The notes under the pieces are model-generated. The model was not told where the DNA came from. It made no database searches and was given only the letters and a program-made list of their open reading frames with translations. A stretch of 37,156 nucleotides of DNA from CAZXYS01 sp964645005 (GTDB taxonomy: Bacteria > Bacteroidota > Ignavibacteria > Kapaibacteriales > UBA2268): assembly GCA_964645005.1 (NCBI GenBank), contig CAZXYS010000039.1, forward strand, positions 1-37,156, written 5' to 3'. Each line of letters opens with the position of its first letter. Position 1 is the first letter of the stretch. This document shows, one piece after another, positions 25,071 to 32,722 of the stretch. Both the position numbers and the translations under genes were made by a program.

Positions 25071-26222
25071 TTATCTGTCAACTTCACCTAAAACTATATC
25101 TATGCTGCCGAGAATCAATATCAGATCTGCGACCATATATCCCCTTGATATTTCAGGCATCAAGCTCAGATTGATAAAGCTCGTTGCGCGAGGTCTTATC
25201 CGCTGAGGCTGGTTCTTGCCATTGCTGACAATGTAGAAACCAAGCTCGCCCTTCGGATTTTCCATTGCGCAATAGACCTCGCCTTTCGGGGGTCTGATCT
25301 TTTTCGGAATTGATTCTTCGACATCGCCGCTCTCGGGCATTTGCTCGATTGCCTGCTCGATGATCTTGCAGCTTTGTTCCATTTCGCGCATTCGGACGAT
25401 ATTCCTGTCCCAGGAATCGCCGACAGTGCCGACTTCGCCTTTGCCAACCTGCACTTCAAAATCAAACCTGTCGTAAATCGAATAAGGCTTGGTTCTGCGC
25501 AGGTCATAAGGCACGCCGGAACCGCGCAGGACAGGTCCGCTGCCGCCGCAGTTGATGCCGACGTCGGCAGGCAGAATACCTACATTTGCGCACCTGTCAA
25601 TGAAAATTTTATTATATATCAAAAGTTCATAAATTTCCGCATTGGTTTTGCGAACCTGCTTACAGATATCGAGGCAGTCCTGTTTGAAATTAGGCGGCAC
25701 ATCATGAGCTAAACCACCCACTCTAAAGTAATTATACAGCAGCCTGCCGCCGGATGACTGCTCAAACAGATTCAATATCCACTCGCGGTCGCGGAATAAG
25801 TAGAGGAATGGTGTAAAAGCGCCGGCGTCGAGCCCGAAAGTAGCAACCGCTATCTGGTGGTTGGCTATCCTGTTGAGCTCAGCCATGATTACGCGGATGT
25901 ACTCGACATACTCGGGCACCTGCACTTCCATCATTTTTTCTATGCCCGCGATGTAGGGCCATTCGCTGTTCATGGACGAGATATAGTCCATGCGATCTAT
26001 GTAAGGTACGACCTGAGGATAGGTCATTTGCTCGGCATGCTTCTCGAAGCACCGGTGCAAGTAGCCGACATGCGGGATAAGATCAGTGACGATCTCGCCT
26101 TCGAGTTCCACCTCGAGCCGCAAAACACCATGTGTCGAAGGGTGCTGCGGTCCCACATTCACTCGCACGCGGTCGGCTTCCAGTGCGCCTAAATCCAGGT
26201 CTATTGTTTTTTTCTCACTCAC
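25071..26222 (-). CDS. nuoD: NADH-quinone oxidoreductase subunit D
   Basis: A 383-aa 49-kDa-type subunit that lines the quinone site with NuoB. VNVGPQHPSTHGVLRLEVELEGE at 21-43 contains the conserved quinone-pocket histidine region; further markers are HVGYLHRCFEKHAEQ, YIDRMDYISSMNSE and VSNGKNQPQRIRPRATSFINL. The C-terminal DIVLGEVDR ends exactly as in the family. It is separate from NuoC rather than fused as in E. coli. The gap to nuoC is 68 bases and holds a heptamer array. Confidence 0.97.
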   Translation of the reverse strand: MSEKKTIDLDLGALEADRVRVNVGPQHPSTHGVLRLEVELEGEIVTDLIPHVGYLHRCFEKHAEQMTYPQVVPYIDRMDYISSMNSEWPYIAGIEKMMEVQVPEYVEYIRVIMAELNRIANHQIAVATFGLDAGAFTPFLYLFRDREWILNLFEQSSGGRLLYNYFRVGGLAHDVPPNFKQDCLDICKQVRKTNAEIYELLIYNKIFIDRCANVGILPADVGINCGGSGPVLRGSGVPYDLRRTKPYSIYDRFDFEVQVGKGEVGTVGDSWDRNIVRMREMEQSCKIIEQAIEQMPESGDVEESIPKKIRPPKGEVYCAMENPKGELGFYIVSNGKNQPQRIRPRATSFINLSLMPEISRGYMVADLILILGSIDIVLGEVDR

Positions 26223-26251
26223 GTCAAAATCCTGTTTTTTTTTACCTAATT

Positions 26252-26278
26252 AACTTTAACCGCTAACCTTTAACCATT
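26252..26278. repeat. Heptamer array in the nuoC-nuoD gap
   Basis: Degenerate heptamers with A-A-C-C or A-A-C-T recurring every seven bases at 26252, 26258-26259, 26265 and 26272 (AACCGCT, AACCTTT, AACCATT). Related to the arrays at 23148 and around the S23 gene but more diverged. It lies in the third widest gap of the nuo operon. Confidence 0.55.
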
Positions 26279-26290
26279 TAAGTAATGAAA

Positions 26291-26767
26291 TCAGTATGGT
26301 ACACGGATCCCATGATAATCTTCCTGAACTTTATAATCCTTACGCAGCGGATAGCCCTGCCAGTCATAACAGCACAGTATCCGGATAAGATTATGGTGCC
26401 CTTCGAAAATTATGCCGTACATATCATAAGCCTCGCGCTCGTGCCAGTCGGCAGTTCGCCAGACGCGCTCGACTGTCGGCACTTTCGGATCATCCCTGTC
26501 CAGCTTGACTTTAAGCACAATGCTGTGGTCTTGCTTAAACGAGTACAGATGATAAATAACACCGAGGCTGTCCTCGTAATCCATGCCGCTCAGCAGAGTG
26601 AGGTAGTCAAACTGCAGGTCCTCTTCATCACGCAGGTAGAGACATATATCCTTGATTTGTTCCGGCGCCGCATTGATGAAGGGATCCGAATGATCTTCCT
26701 CGACCAATTCGAGGATAGCTTCCCCGAATTGTTCCTTGAGCTTCTCGTATATATCTTTGTAATTCAT
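26291..26767 (-). CDS. nuoC: NADH-quinone oxidoreductase subunit C
   Basis: A 158-aa 30-kDa-type peripheral-arm subunit. The family signature is ERVWRTADWHEREAYDMYGIIFEGH (about 106-130), followed by DWQGYPLRKDY at the C-terminus (usually DW.G.PLRKDY). Two adjacent cysteines precede it (ILCCYDW), where many homologues have leucine and proline; no cofactor is known here. 26 bases after nuoB. Confidence 0.96.
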   Translation of the reverse strand: MNYKDIYEKLKEQFGEAILELVEEDHSDPFINAAPEQIKDICLYLRDEEDLQFDYLTLLSGMDYEDSLGVIYHLYSFKQDHSIVLKVKLDRDDPKVPTVERVWRTADWHEREAYDMYGIIFEGHHNLIRILCCYDWQGYPLRKDYKVQEDYHGIRVPY

Positions 26768-26793
26768 AATTAATTGATTTATTTATAGTTAAT

Positions 26794-27351
26794 CTATTTT
26801 TCAACTTCTTGCTGTTCTTGCTTCGCCATTTCTTCATCTTCTTTCTTGATTCTTTCGCGCTTGCGGAAAATCTCTTCTTTTCTGATTTTGGACTGAAGCT
26901 TGATCATTCCGTCCAGAAATGCTTCCGGGCGTGGCGGGCATCCGGGAATGTAAACATCCACCGGGATCACTCTGTCAACGCCTTTCAGGACATGGTAACC
27001 GTGTTCCCAGTATGGTCCGCCGCAATTAGCGCACGAGCCCATAGAGAGAACATATTTCGGCTCAGCCATCTGCTCGTAAAGGCGTTTAATTCTTTCCGCC
27101 ATCTTCATTGTGACCGTCCCGGAAACGATCATGAAGTCAGCCTGTCTGGGACTTGCACGGGGAAGAGTGCCGAAACGCATGAAATCAAAATGAGTCGCAT
27201 TTGCCGCCATGAATTCGATTGCGCAGCAAGCCAGCCCGAAGTGCAGATACCAATCAGACTTACTTCTGCTCCAGTTAAGTACGTCCTCGAGGGTTGCGAG
27301 GACAATTCCGCTTTGTCCATAAGGATCACCCAATTTATTTAAAAGTCCCAT
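26794..27351 (-). CDS. nuoB: NADH-quinone oxidoreductase subunit B
   Basis: A 185-aa subunit that holds [4Fe-4S] cluster N2, the last electron carrier before quinone. Ligands: C42 and C43 (GLACCAIEFMA), C107 (GSCANCGG) and C138 (IPGCPPRPEA). The last 30 residues are an acidic/basic coil (REEIFRKRERIKKEDEEMAKQ), slightly longer than average. Sits 21 bases after nuoA. Confidence 0.97.
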   Translation of the reverse strand: MGLLNKLGDPYGQSGIVLATLEDVLNWSRSKSDWYLHFGLACCAIEFMAANATHFDFMRFGTLPRASPRQADFMIVSGTVTMKMAERIKRLYEQMAEPKYVLSMGSCANCGGPYWEHGYHVLKGVDRVIPVDVYIPGCPPRPEAFLDGMIKLQSKIRKEEIFRKRERIKKEDEEMAKQEQQEVEK

Positions 27352-27372
27352 TTATTTCTCCGGAATTTATTA

Positions 27373-27783
27373 TTACTTGGATTTTGTTATTACAAGATCT
27401 TTCATCTTCGGAATTTGCGGATCAGGTCTGTCCCATTGCAGATCGCCCTTAGCCCAGACATAAGCAAGCCCGGCTAATAATATCAGAACAAAAATTGTCA
27501 TCTCGATAAATGCAAACCAGCCTAACCCCTTGTAAACTATAGCCCATGGAAGCAGAAATACTATTTCCACGTCGAATAACAGAAAAACCAAGGCAACAAC
27601 ATAAAATCTAAAATTAAATTTTACCCATGGTGTTCCGACGGGTTCTTCACCGCATTCGTAAGTGGTTAGTTTTTCGGGATTTGGTTTGCTTGGGCGGATA
27701 AGCGCTGAGAAGAATATACCGATCGCCACAAAGACAAGTCCGAGTATGAAAAATATCAGGATTATTCCGAAATCTGTCAGCAT
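27373..27783 (-). CDS. nuoA: NADH-quinone oxidoreductase subunit A
   Basis: A 136-aa membrane subunit with three hydrophobic helices and the conserved loop KLTTYECGEEPVGTPW, which contacts the quinone chamber. FLLFDVEIVFLLPWA is the second family signature. First gene of the minus-strand operon, which reads nuoA-B-C-D-H-I-J-K-L-(S23)-M-N. The genes for the NADH-oxidising module (E, F, G) are absent from the operon, as in the 11-subunit complexes of green sulfur bacteria and some Bacteroidota; they could be elsewhere in the genome. Confidence 0.97.
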   Translation of the reverse strand: MLTDFGIILIFFILGLVFVAIGIFFSALIRPSKPNPEKLTTYECGEEPVGTPWVKFNFRFYVVALVFLLFDVEIVFLLPWAIVYKGLGWFAFIEMTIFVLILLAGLAYVWAKGDLQWDRPDPQIPKMKDLVITKSK

Positions 27784-28199
27784 ATCTATACCGCTAATAT
27801 GTTTAAAAACCGAACAATTATCTCGTTTTTTACCCTGTTGTCAATTCACAGGTTTCGAATTTAAAAAATCAGATTAAAAAAACCGATACTTTTTTTATGA
27901 CTGTAACCCTTTCTCACATCTTAATTTAATATTAGAAAGAACAATTTATAAAATTAGCTGCCACTAATGCTTTTAATTTCTCAAGAATGCAATTCCTATT
28001 GCATTAATTAATCAATTAAATTTTCAAAGAATTACTAACAGAACAATTAAGTCTGATTATTTTTAAAAGAACTACATTGTTCAAGAATAATATTACTGAA
28101 AAGTGTTTTAATAAGGAAATCATTTTAGATGTTATGTAATCAAGGTGTGTGACACATTGATTAGTAATTTTTATTTGGATGTAGAGGGTGTCTCAAAAG
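27784..28199. other. AT-rich region upstream of nuoA
   Basis: About 400 bases between the nuoA start and the inverted-repeat element at 28200. It should contain the nuo promoter; TAAATTCG on the minus strand near 27856 is one mismatch from the TAnnTTTG -7 box, which is not enough to call. No ORF or RNA gene is supported. Confidence 0.4.
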
Positions 28200-28310
28200 C
28201 GTCATTCTGACGGAAAATAGTGGAATGAAAAATCCAGGATGCCCGTCAGGACAGGTTTCCCCGCTAAAGCGGGATTTCGCAAGCTCAACTTCGCTGCGAT
28301 CAGAATAACG
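28200..28310. repeat. MITE-like 111-base element with terminal inverted repeats
   Basis: CGTCATTCTGA at 28200-28210 and TCAGAATAACG at 28300-28310 match as inverted repeats at 10 of 11 positions. Inside is a short hairpin CCCGCT-AA-AGCGGG (28260-28273) and a GC-rich stretch in a very AT-rich region. No coding capacity. The form is that of a dispersed non-autonomous element or REP-like repeat sitting between the antiporter gene and the nuo operon. Confidence 0.5.
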
Positions 28311-28354
28311 TTTTACGAATCTACGAACTTATGGAACTCTCTCTACCCATAACA

Positions 28355-29668
28355 TCAAATAAATATCAACTGCGCTATGATAAACAGCGGCAGCAACACT
28401 ATCAGCGAGAATTTTATCATATATGAGAAAAAGTCCGGCATGTTGATGCCTTGGCTTTCAGCAATCGCTTTAACCATGAAGTTAGGTCCATTGCCGATGT
28501 AGGTCATCGAGCCGAAGAACACCGACGATACCGAAATCGCTTCCATGAAATGCTCGGGGATACCCGCAATTACCTCCACCCCTTGCAGCAATGCCGGATT
28601 CTGTTCAACTAATCCTACGACAAGCGAGTAGAATGTCACTGCAGTCGGCGTATTATCCAGGAAACCGCTTAAAGCGCCCGTCGCATAATAAACCGACTTA
28701 GCTGAAGTTATGCCCAGTTCCATCGCATGTAGCTCGAGATACTCCAGGCATGGCACCATAGTTATAAATATGCCAAGGAAGAGAAAAGCTACCTCGTTGA
28801 TAGGTTCCCACGAAAAATTATTCGATAACCGAGTACTTTGCGCTGTGAATTTCAGCGAAAGTATAGCCATCAGAGCAATAACACCCTCGCGAAGATACGA
28901 CGATAAATGACCCTGTTTTACAAAATCCAGCGTATTCGGATTTATAAAAGCTACGGACAAAACCACACCAAAAAGAAAGATAAAGTTTTGCATACCTTTC
29001 AATCTTATAGGTCTTTTCTGGGATTTATCCATCTTTTTGATTGCAGGATCTTCCTTTTTATAAAGGAAAGTATCAAGCAGGAAATAAATAAGTAAAATCG
29101 CAAAATTTACAGTGAACCACTCTTTTACCAGACCTGAAAACCAGAAAAACGGCGCTCCCCGTAGATACATCATGAACAGCGGCGGATCGCCCAGGGGCGT
29201 AAGCATCCCCCCGCAATTAGCCACAGTAGCTATGAAAAACAGGACCGTATGTACCTTATATTTTCGTTCTCTATTAGTGGATAGGATAGGACGTATCATA
29301 AGCATAGCTGCGCCGGTAGTCCCCATAAAAGATGCCAAAACCGTACCAATCCCCAAAAAAATAACATTTGTCGACGGTTTTGCCTCAATATTCCCATCCA
29401 CAAATATTCCGCCGGTGATAACAAACAACGAGCCCAGCAGGATAATAAACGGAATATAATCGTACACAATAGCATGTTCCAGAGGATGCACCAGACCATT
29501 CGCCAACAGCCAGATTATCATAGGCACACCCAGCACAAGCGAAACTATCAGCTTATTCTTATTCGATTCCCAGAAATGGTGTGCCACCAGCGGCAGAATC
29601 GCTATTGACCCGAGCATAAGTATAAAAGGTATCAACGAATACAGTGGTACGTCGTGTGCATGACTCAT
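28355..29668 (-). CDS. Na+/H+ antiporter-like membrane protein (NhaD/CitMHS type)
   Basis: A 437-aa ion-transporter-superfamily membrane protein with about 11-12 hydrophobic segments. Two re-entrant-loop signatures are visible: NCGGMLTPLGDPPLFMMYLRG in the first half, and LDNTPTAVTFYSLVVG with MTYIGNGPNFMVKAIAESQG in the second. This matches the putative citrate/Na+:H+ antiporter group often annotated as NhaD-like in Bacteroidota. The likely role is Na+ export against proton uptake, though substrate cannot be read from sequence. The N-terminus (MSHAHDV) is short and cytoplasmic or periplasmic. It is a single gene with a -7-like box 38 bases upstream. Confidence 0.82.
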   Translation of the reverse strand: MSHAHDVPLYSLIPFILMLGSIAILPLVAHHFWESNKNKLIVSLVLGVPMIIWLLANGLVHPLEHAIVYDYIPFIILLGSLFVITGGIFVDGNIEAKPSTNVIFLGIGTVLASFMGTTGAAMLMIRPILSTNRERKYKVHTVLFFIATVANCGGMLTPLGDPPLFMMYLRGAPFFWFSGLVKEWFTVNFAILLIYFLLDTFLYKKEDPAIKKMDKSQKRPIRLKGMQNFIFLFGVVLSVAFINPNTLDFVKQGHLSSYLREGVIALMAILSLKFTAQSTRLSNNFSWEPINEVAFLFLGIFITMVPCLEYLELHAMELGITSAKSVYYATGALSGFLDNTPTAVTFYSLVVGLVEQNPALLQGVEVIAGIPEHFMEAISVSSVFFGSMTYIGNGPNFMVKAIAESQGINMPDFFSYMIKFSLIVLLPLFIIAQLIFI

Positions 29669-29705
29669 AAGTAACTAACCCGAATTTGTTATCGAAATAA
29701 TCAGG

Positions 29706-29713
29706 CAAACATA
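29706..29713 (-). promoter_or_regulatory. Bacteroidota-type -7 box before the antiporter gene
   Basis: On the minus strand TATGTTTG matches TAnnTTTG and ends 37 bases before the ATG at 29668, implying a leader of about 30 nt. No matching -33 TTTG is seen at the usual distance. Confidence 0.4.
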
Positions 29714-29762
29714 AGAAAAAATTTTTGATTTAAATTGTTAAAAATAAGAATTGTATATTTAA

Positions 29763-29816
29763 CGAAAGGTGCGCTAAGTTTTTATCTTCCTTTGCGAGCT
29801 TAGCGTTCTTGGCGTG
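29763..29816 (+). repeat. Nine-base-period repeat upstream of the GxxExxY gene
   Basis: Core CTTTGCGAG-CTTAGCGTT-CTTGGCGTG repeats a nonamer three times, preceded by a partly inverted GAAAGGTGC-GCTAAGTTT. Of the 25 bases spanning its centre, 23 match the copy at 30384-30438, in the same orientation. Confidence 0.75.
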
Positions 29817-29877
29817 AAAAACATCTTATATCAACACGAGAAAATTTTTATTTATTAATATTTATTGTTATTTTAAA

Positions 29878-29885
29878 TAAATTTG
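29878..29885 (+). promoter_or_regulatory. Bacteroidota-type -7 box before the GxxExxY gene
   Basis: TAAATTTG, identical to the box before wzm, lies 40 bases before ATG 29926. As with the other boxes, no good -33 element is seen. Confidence 0.35.
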
Positions 29886-29925
29886 AATAACCATAGTATG
29901 TTCAACATTAGAAGTGGAGCGGAAT

Positions 29926-30303
29926 ATGCATGAAAACGAAATCGCTTCCATCATTGTCGATTGCAGCTACAAAATCCACACGACACTTGGTCCCGGTTTA
30001 TTAGAATCTGTCTACGAAGACGCTTTGCAGTACGAACTGGCGAAGCATAATTTGACAGTTTACCATCAGTATTATTTCCCTGTTATATATGAGGATATGT
30101 ATAAAGAGTATGCTTATCGAGTAGATTTGTTTGTAGAAAACAAAGTTATAGTAGAGATAAAATCCGTCGAGCAAATGGCAAAAGTATTTTACAAGCAGAT
30201 TTTAACATACATGAAGTTATCAGGTGTGAAACTCGGTTTATTGATCAATTTCAATGAACCTATGATCAAGAACGGCATAAAGCGCTTGGTAAACAATTTA
30301 TAA
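29926..30303 (+). CDS. GxxExxY protein (PD-(D/E)XK nuclease-like)
   Basis: A 125-aa member of the GxxExxY family: GPGLLESVYEDAL at 22-34 gives the name motif G-x2-E-x2-Y, and D67 (YRVDLFV) followed by E77-V-K79-like spacing (VIVEIKS) gives the D...ExK core of PD-(D/E)XK nuclease-fold proteins. The family's function is unknown; it is abundant in Bacteroidota and often surrounded by short repeats. I start at ATG 29926 (MHENEIA), six to seven bases after GGAG; a GTG at 29914 would add four residues. The gene stands alone on the plus strand between two minus-strand operons, with one repeat copy upstream and two downstream, suggesting that gene and repeats moved together. Confidence 0.92.
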   Translation: MHENEIASIIVDCSYKIHTTLGPGLLESVYEDALQYELAKHNLTVYHQYYFPVIYEDMYKEYAYRVDLFVENKVIVEIKSVEQMAKVFYKQILTYMKLSGVKLGLLINFNEPMIKNGIKRLVNNL

Positions 30304-30311
30304 TTTTTCCA

Positions 30312-30368
30312 TGCAAAGACCGCTAAGATTAATGACCTTCCTTTGCGTACTTAGCGCGCTTAGCGTGA
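30312..30368 (+). repeat. Nine-base-period repeat, first downstream copy
   Basis: Starts nine bases after the GxxExxY stop. It reads GCAAAGACC-GCTAAGATT, a short spacer, then CTTTGCGTA-CTTAGCGCG-CTTAGCGTG. The two halves are partly inverted relative to each other, so each unit could fold back on itself. Confidence 0.75.
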
Positions 30369-30383
30369 CATTTTCTTTACTCA

Positions 30384-30438
30384 CGCAAAGCCGCAAAGAT
30401 CGCAAAAATTATTATCTTCCTTTGCGTGCTTAGCGTGA
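30384..30438 (+). repeat. Nine-base-period repeat, second downstream copy
   Basis: CGCAAAGCC-GCAAAGATC-GCAAAAATT followed by TTATCTTCC and CTTTGCGTG-CTTAGCGTG. It is the closest match to the upstream copy and ends eight bases before the argJ stop codon. Confidence 0.75.
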
Positions 30439-30445
30439 TATTTTC

Positions 30446-31657
30446 TTACGTCGAATACTCTGCATTGATTCTTACATATTCGTAGGATATATCCGTGCCC
30501 CAGCCGACAGCTTTACCTTTGCCTTGGTTGAGGTCGAGGTACACTTTTATATACGAGGCTTTCATGTGTTTTTTGAGGGCTTTGCGGTTGGTTTTGGCAG
30601 GCTGACCATTCTTCAGGATTTGTATTCTATTAGTGAAACCAAAGTACAGGTTAGCTAATTCAGGATCGAACTTCACCCCGGAACGCCCAGCCGCGGCGAG
30701 AATTCTACCCCAGTTAGGGTCCATCCCGAACATAGCCGTCTGCACCAGTTTCGAGTCGGATATGGTTTTCACGATTTGTTTGGCGTCTGCATCGGTGGGC
30801 GCGCCCACAACTTCATATTCTATGGATTTAGTGGCGCCTTCGCCGTCGGAAACAATCAGTTTTGCAAAATGCAGGCATAATTCTTTCAGTTGGGCGAGGA
30901 ATATCTCGTAGTCATCATCCTCTTCCGTTATCATGCGGTTCCCCGCTTCGCCGTTACACATAATCCCGAGCATATCATTTGTAGAAGTGTCCCCATCAAC
31001 ATTTATCATATTGAATGATTTATCCACCGCTTCCCGCAGTGCCTTATCCAGCATTTCCGGTGAGACAGCAATATCGCTGACAATAAAAGCCAGCATAGTT
31101 CCCATATTTGGGTGGATCATACCAGAACCCTTCGCTATGCCGCCTATACCTACATCTTTCCCATCAACGCGGAAACTCGTAAATCCCTCTTTCGGGAAAG
31201 TGTCTGTTGTCAGGATAGCGTTGGCTGCGAGCGCGCCTGCAACCTGTCTCTTCGACAGATTCGGTATATTGCCTTTGATTCCCTCGATTACCGTTTCCGT
31301 CGGGAAGGGCTCACCAATTATCCCGGTAGAAGCCACCAGCACTTCTTCCGGTTTAATTCCCAATTCTTTAGCGGTAGTATTCATCATAGCTTCGGCGCCT
31401 TTCCTGCCCTGATCGCCTGTACAGGCATTGGCATTGCCCGCATTTATTACAAATGCTCGAGCTTTGCCGTGTTTAATATTTTTTCTGCAAAGTTTTATTG
31501 GTTCGGCGGCAACCAGATTCTGCGTGAAAACCGCCGCTGCCGAGGCTTCTTTCTCAGAATAGATCAATGCAAGATCGCGCCTTTTTGATTTAATCCCGAT
31601 ATGCGCGCCCCAGAATCTAAACCCTCGCACTTCAGTCATATTTTGTTGCATGTTCAC
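30446..31657 (-). CDS. argJ: Glutamate N-acetyltransferase / ornithine acetyltransferase ArgJ
   Basis: A 403-aa enzyme that transfers the acetyl group from N-acetylornithine to glutamate, recycling it in arginine synthesis. It self-cleaves at a conserved threonine, here T187 in HPNMGTMLAF (preceded by GGIAKGSGMIHP). Other markers: NAGNANACTG at 72-81 and VDGDTSTND at about 220. An argA-type synthase is not seen nearby, so the enzyme may also use acetyl-CoA, but the sequence does not decide this. The start could instead be M7 (MTEVRGFRFWG). Last gene of argB-D-C-J, 27 bases after argC. Confidence 0.96.
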   Translation of the reverse strand: MNMQQNMTEVRGFRFWGAHIGIKSKRRDLALIYSEKEASAAAVFTQNLVAAEPIKLCRKNIKHGKARAFVINAGNANACTGDQGRKGAEAMMNTTAKELGIKPEEVLVASTGIIGEPFPTETVIEGIKGNIPNLSKRQVAGALAANAILTTDTFPKEGFTSFRVDGKDVGIGGIAKGSGMIHPNMGTMLAFIVSDIAVSPEMLDKALREAVDKSFNMINVDGDTSTNDMLGIMCNGEAGNRMITEEDDDYEIFLAQLKELCLHFAKLIVSDGEGATKSIEYEVVGAPTDADAKQIVKTISDSKLVQTAMFGMDPNWGRILAAAGRSGVKFDPELANLYFGFTNRIQILKNGQPAKTNRKALKKHMKASYIKVYLDLNQGKGKAVGWGTDISYEYVRINAEYST

Positions 31658-31684
31658 AGTATTTCTATATTTTTTCTACAAATT

Positions 31685-32722
31685 TTATGGACTTAATGGT
31701 AAATATTGCAATCCGGTTCTTTCAATCAAATCAAGCATTATGTTCATATTCTGTATTGCCTGTCCGGCGGCGCCTTTCACGAGATTATCCAGAGCCGAGA
31801 CAGTGATGATCTTGTTCGTTCTTTCATCATAACTCACATGAAGATCACAGAAATTTGATCCCCGTACATTCTTGATCGACGGCGGATTATCTAAAATCCT
31901 CACAAAATATTCCTTCCTGTAAAATGTCTCGAAAATCCCGTAAAGGATCTCATCATTCACTTCCTGCTTAGGCTTCGTATATGTCGTCGTAAGTATTCCA
32001 CGATCCACCGGCAGCAGATGCGGTGTAAACAATGTCTGATTTTTCATGCCGGTATAATCTTTAAGTGCCGCCTCGATCTCAGGTGTATGCCTGTGATGAT
32101 GAAGACTATAAGCCTTAAAATCGCCGAAAACATCCGGGAAATGCGTCTTCTCGCTTACTTTCGCTCCAGCGCCGGTGACCCCCGATTTCGAATCGACAAT
32201 TATCTCCTTCGGATCGATAACACCCTGCCTGAGCAGCGGCGCCAGCGCAAGTATCGCCGACGTCGGATAGCAGCCTGGATTTGCGACTAACCTTGTCTTC
32301 CTAACACTTGAACGGAAAAGCTCCGGCAGTCCGAACGCAGCCTGCTTCACCATCTTCGGGCAGGTATGCTTAGTCTTATACCATTTCTCATACTCCGCCA
32401 CTGACTTCAGCCTGAAATCGCCCGACAGATCAACAATTTTATATTTCTTTGTACCTTTTTCCTTAACAAAATCCATTGATACCGTATGCGGCAGAGCCAG
32501 AAATACCAGGTCAAGACTATATTTGTCAATATTTTTAACATCTTCCATCTTCATATCCGCCAGACCTTTGAACTGCGGATGGATATCGGAAAACTTATCT
32601 CCAACATTACTCCGGCTTGTTATAACTTCCAGCGAAACTTCGGGGTGGTGCTTCAGCAGCCTTACCAGCTCCGATCCGGTATATCCCGTAGCGCCTACTA
32701 TTCCTACTTTCTTCTCAACCAT
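31685..32722 (-). CDS. argC: N-acetyl-gamma-glutamyl-phosphate reductase ArgC
   Basis: A 345-aa NADPH-dependent reductase, third step of arginine synthesis. NADP-binding GATGYTGSEL at 10-19; catalytic C151 in VANPGCYPTSAI; the histidine-rich YSLHHHRHTPEIE segment near 210-222 matches the substrate loop. Usual length. Its start overlaps the argD end by eight bases, indicating translational coupling. Confidence 0.97.
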   Translation of the reverse strand: MVEKKVGIVGATGYTGSELVRLLKHHPEVSLEVITSRSNVGDKFSDIHPQFKGLADMKMEDVKNIDKYSLDLVFLALPHTVSMDFVKEKGTKKYKIVDLSGDFRLKSVAEYEKWYKTKHTCPKMVKQAAFGLPELFRSSVRKTRLVANPGCYPTSAILALAPLLRQGVIDPKEIIVDSKSGVTGAGAKVSEKTHFPDVFGDFKAYSLHHHRHTPEIEAALKDYTGMKNQTLFTPHLLPVDRGILTTTYTKPKQEVNDEILYGIFETFYRKEYFVRILDNPPSIKNVRGSNFCDLHVSYDERTNKIITVSALDNLVKGAAGQAIQNMNIMLDLIERTGLQYLPLSP

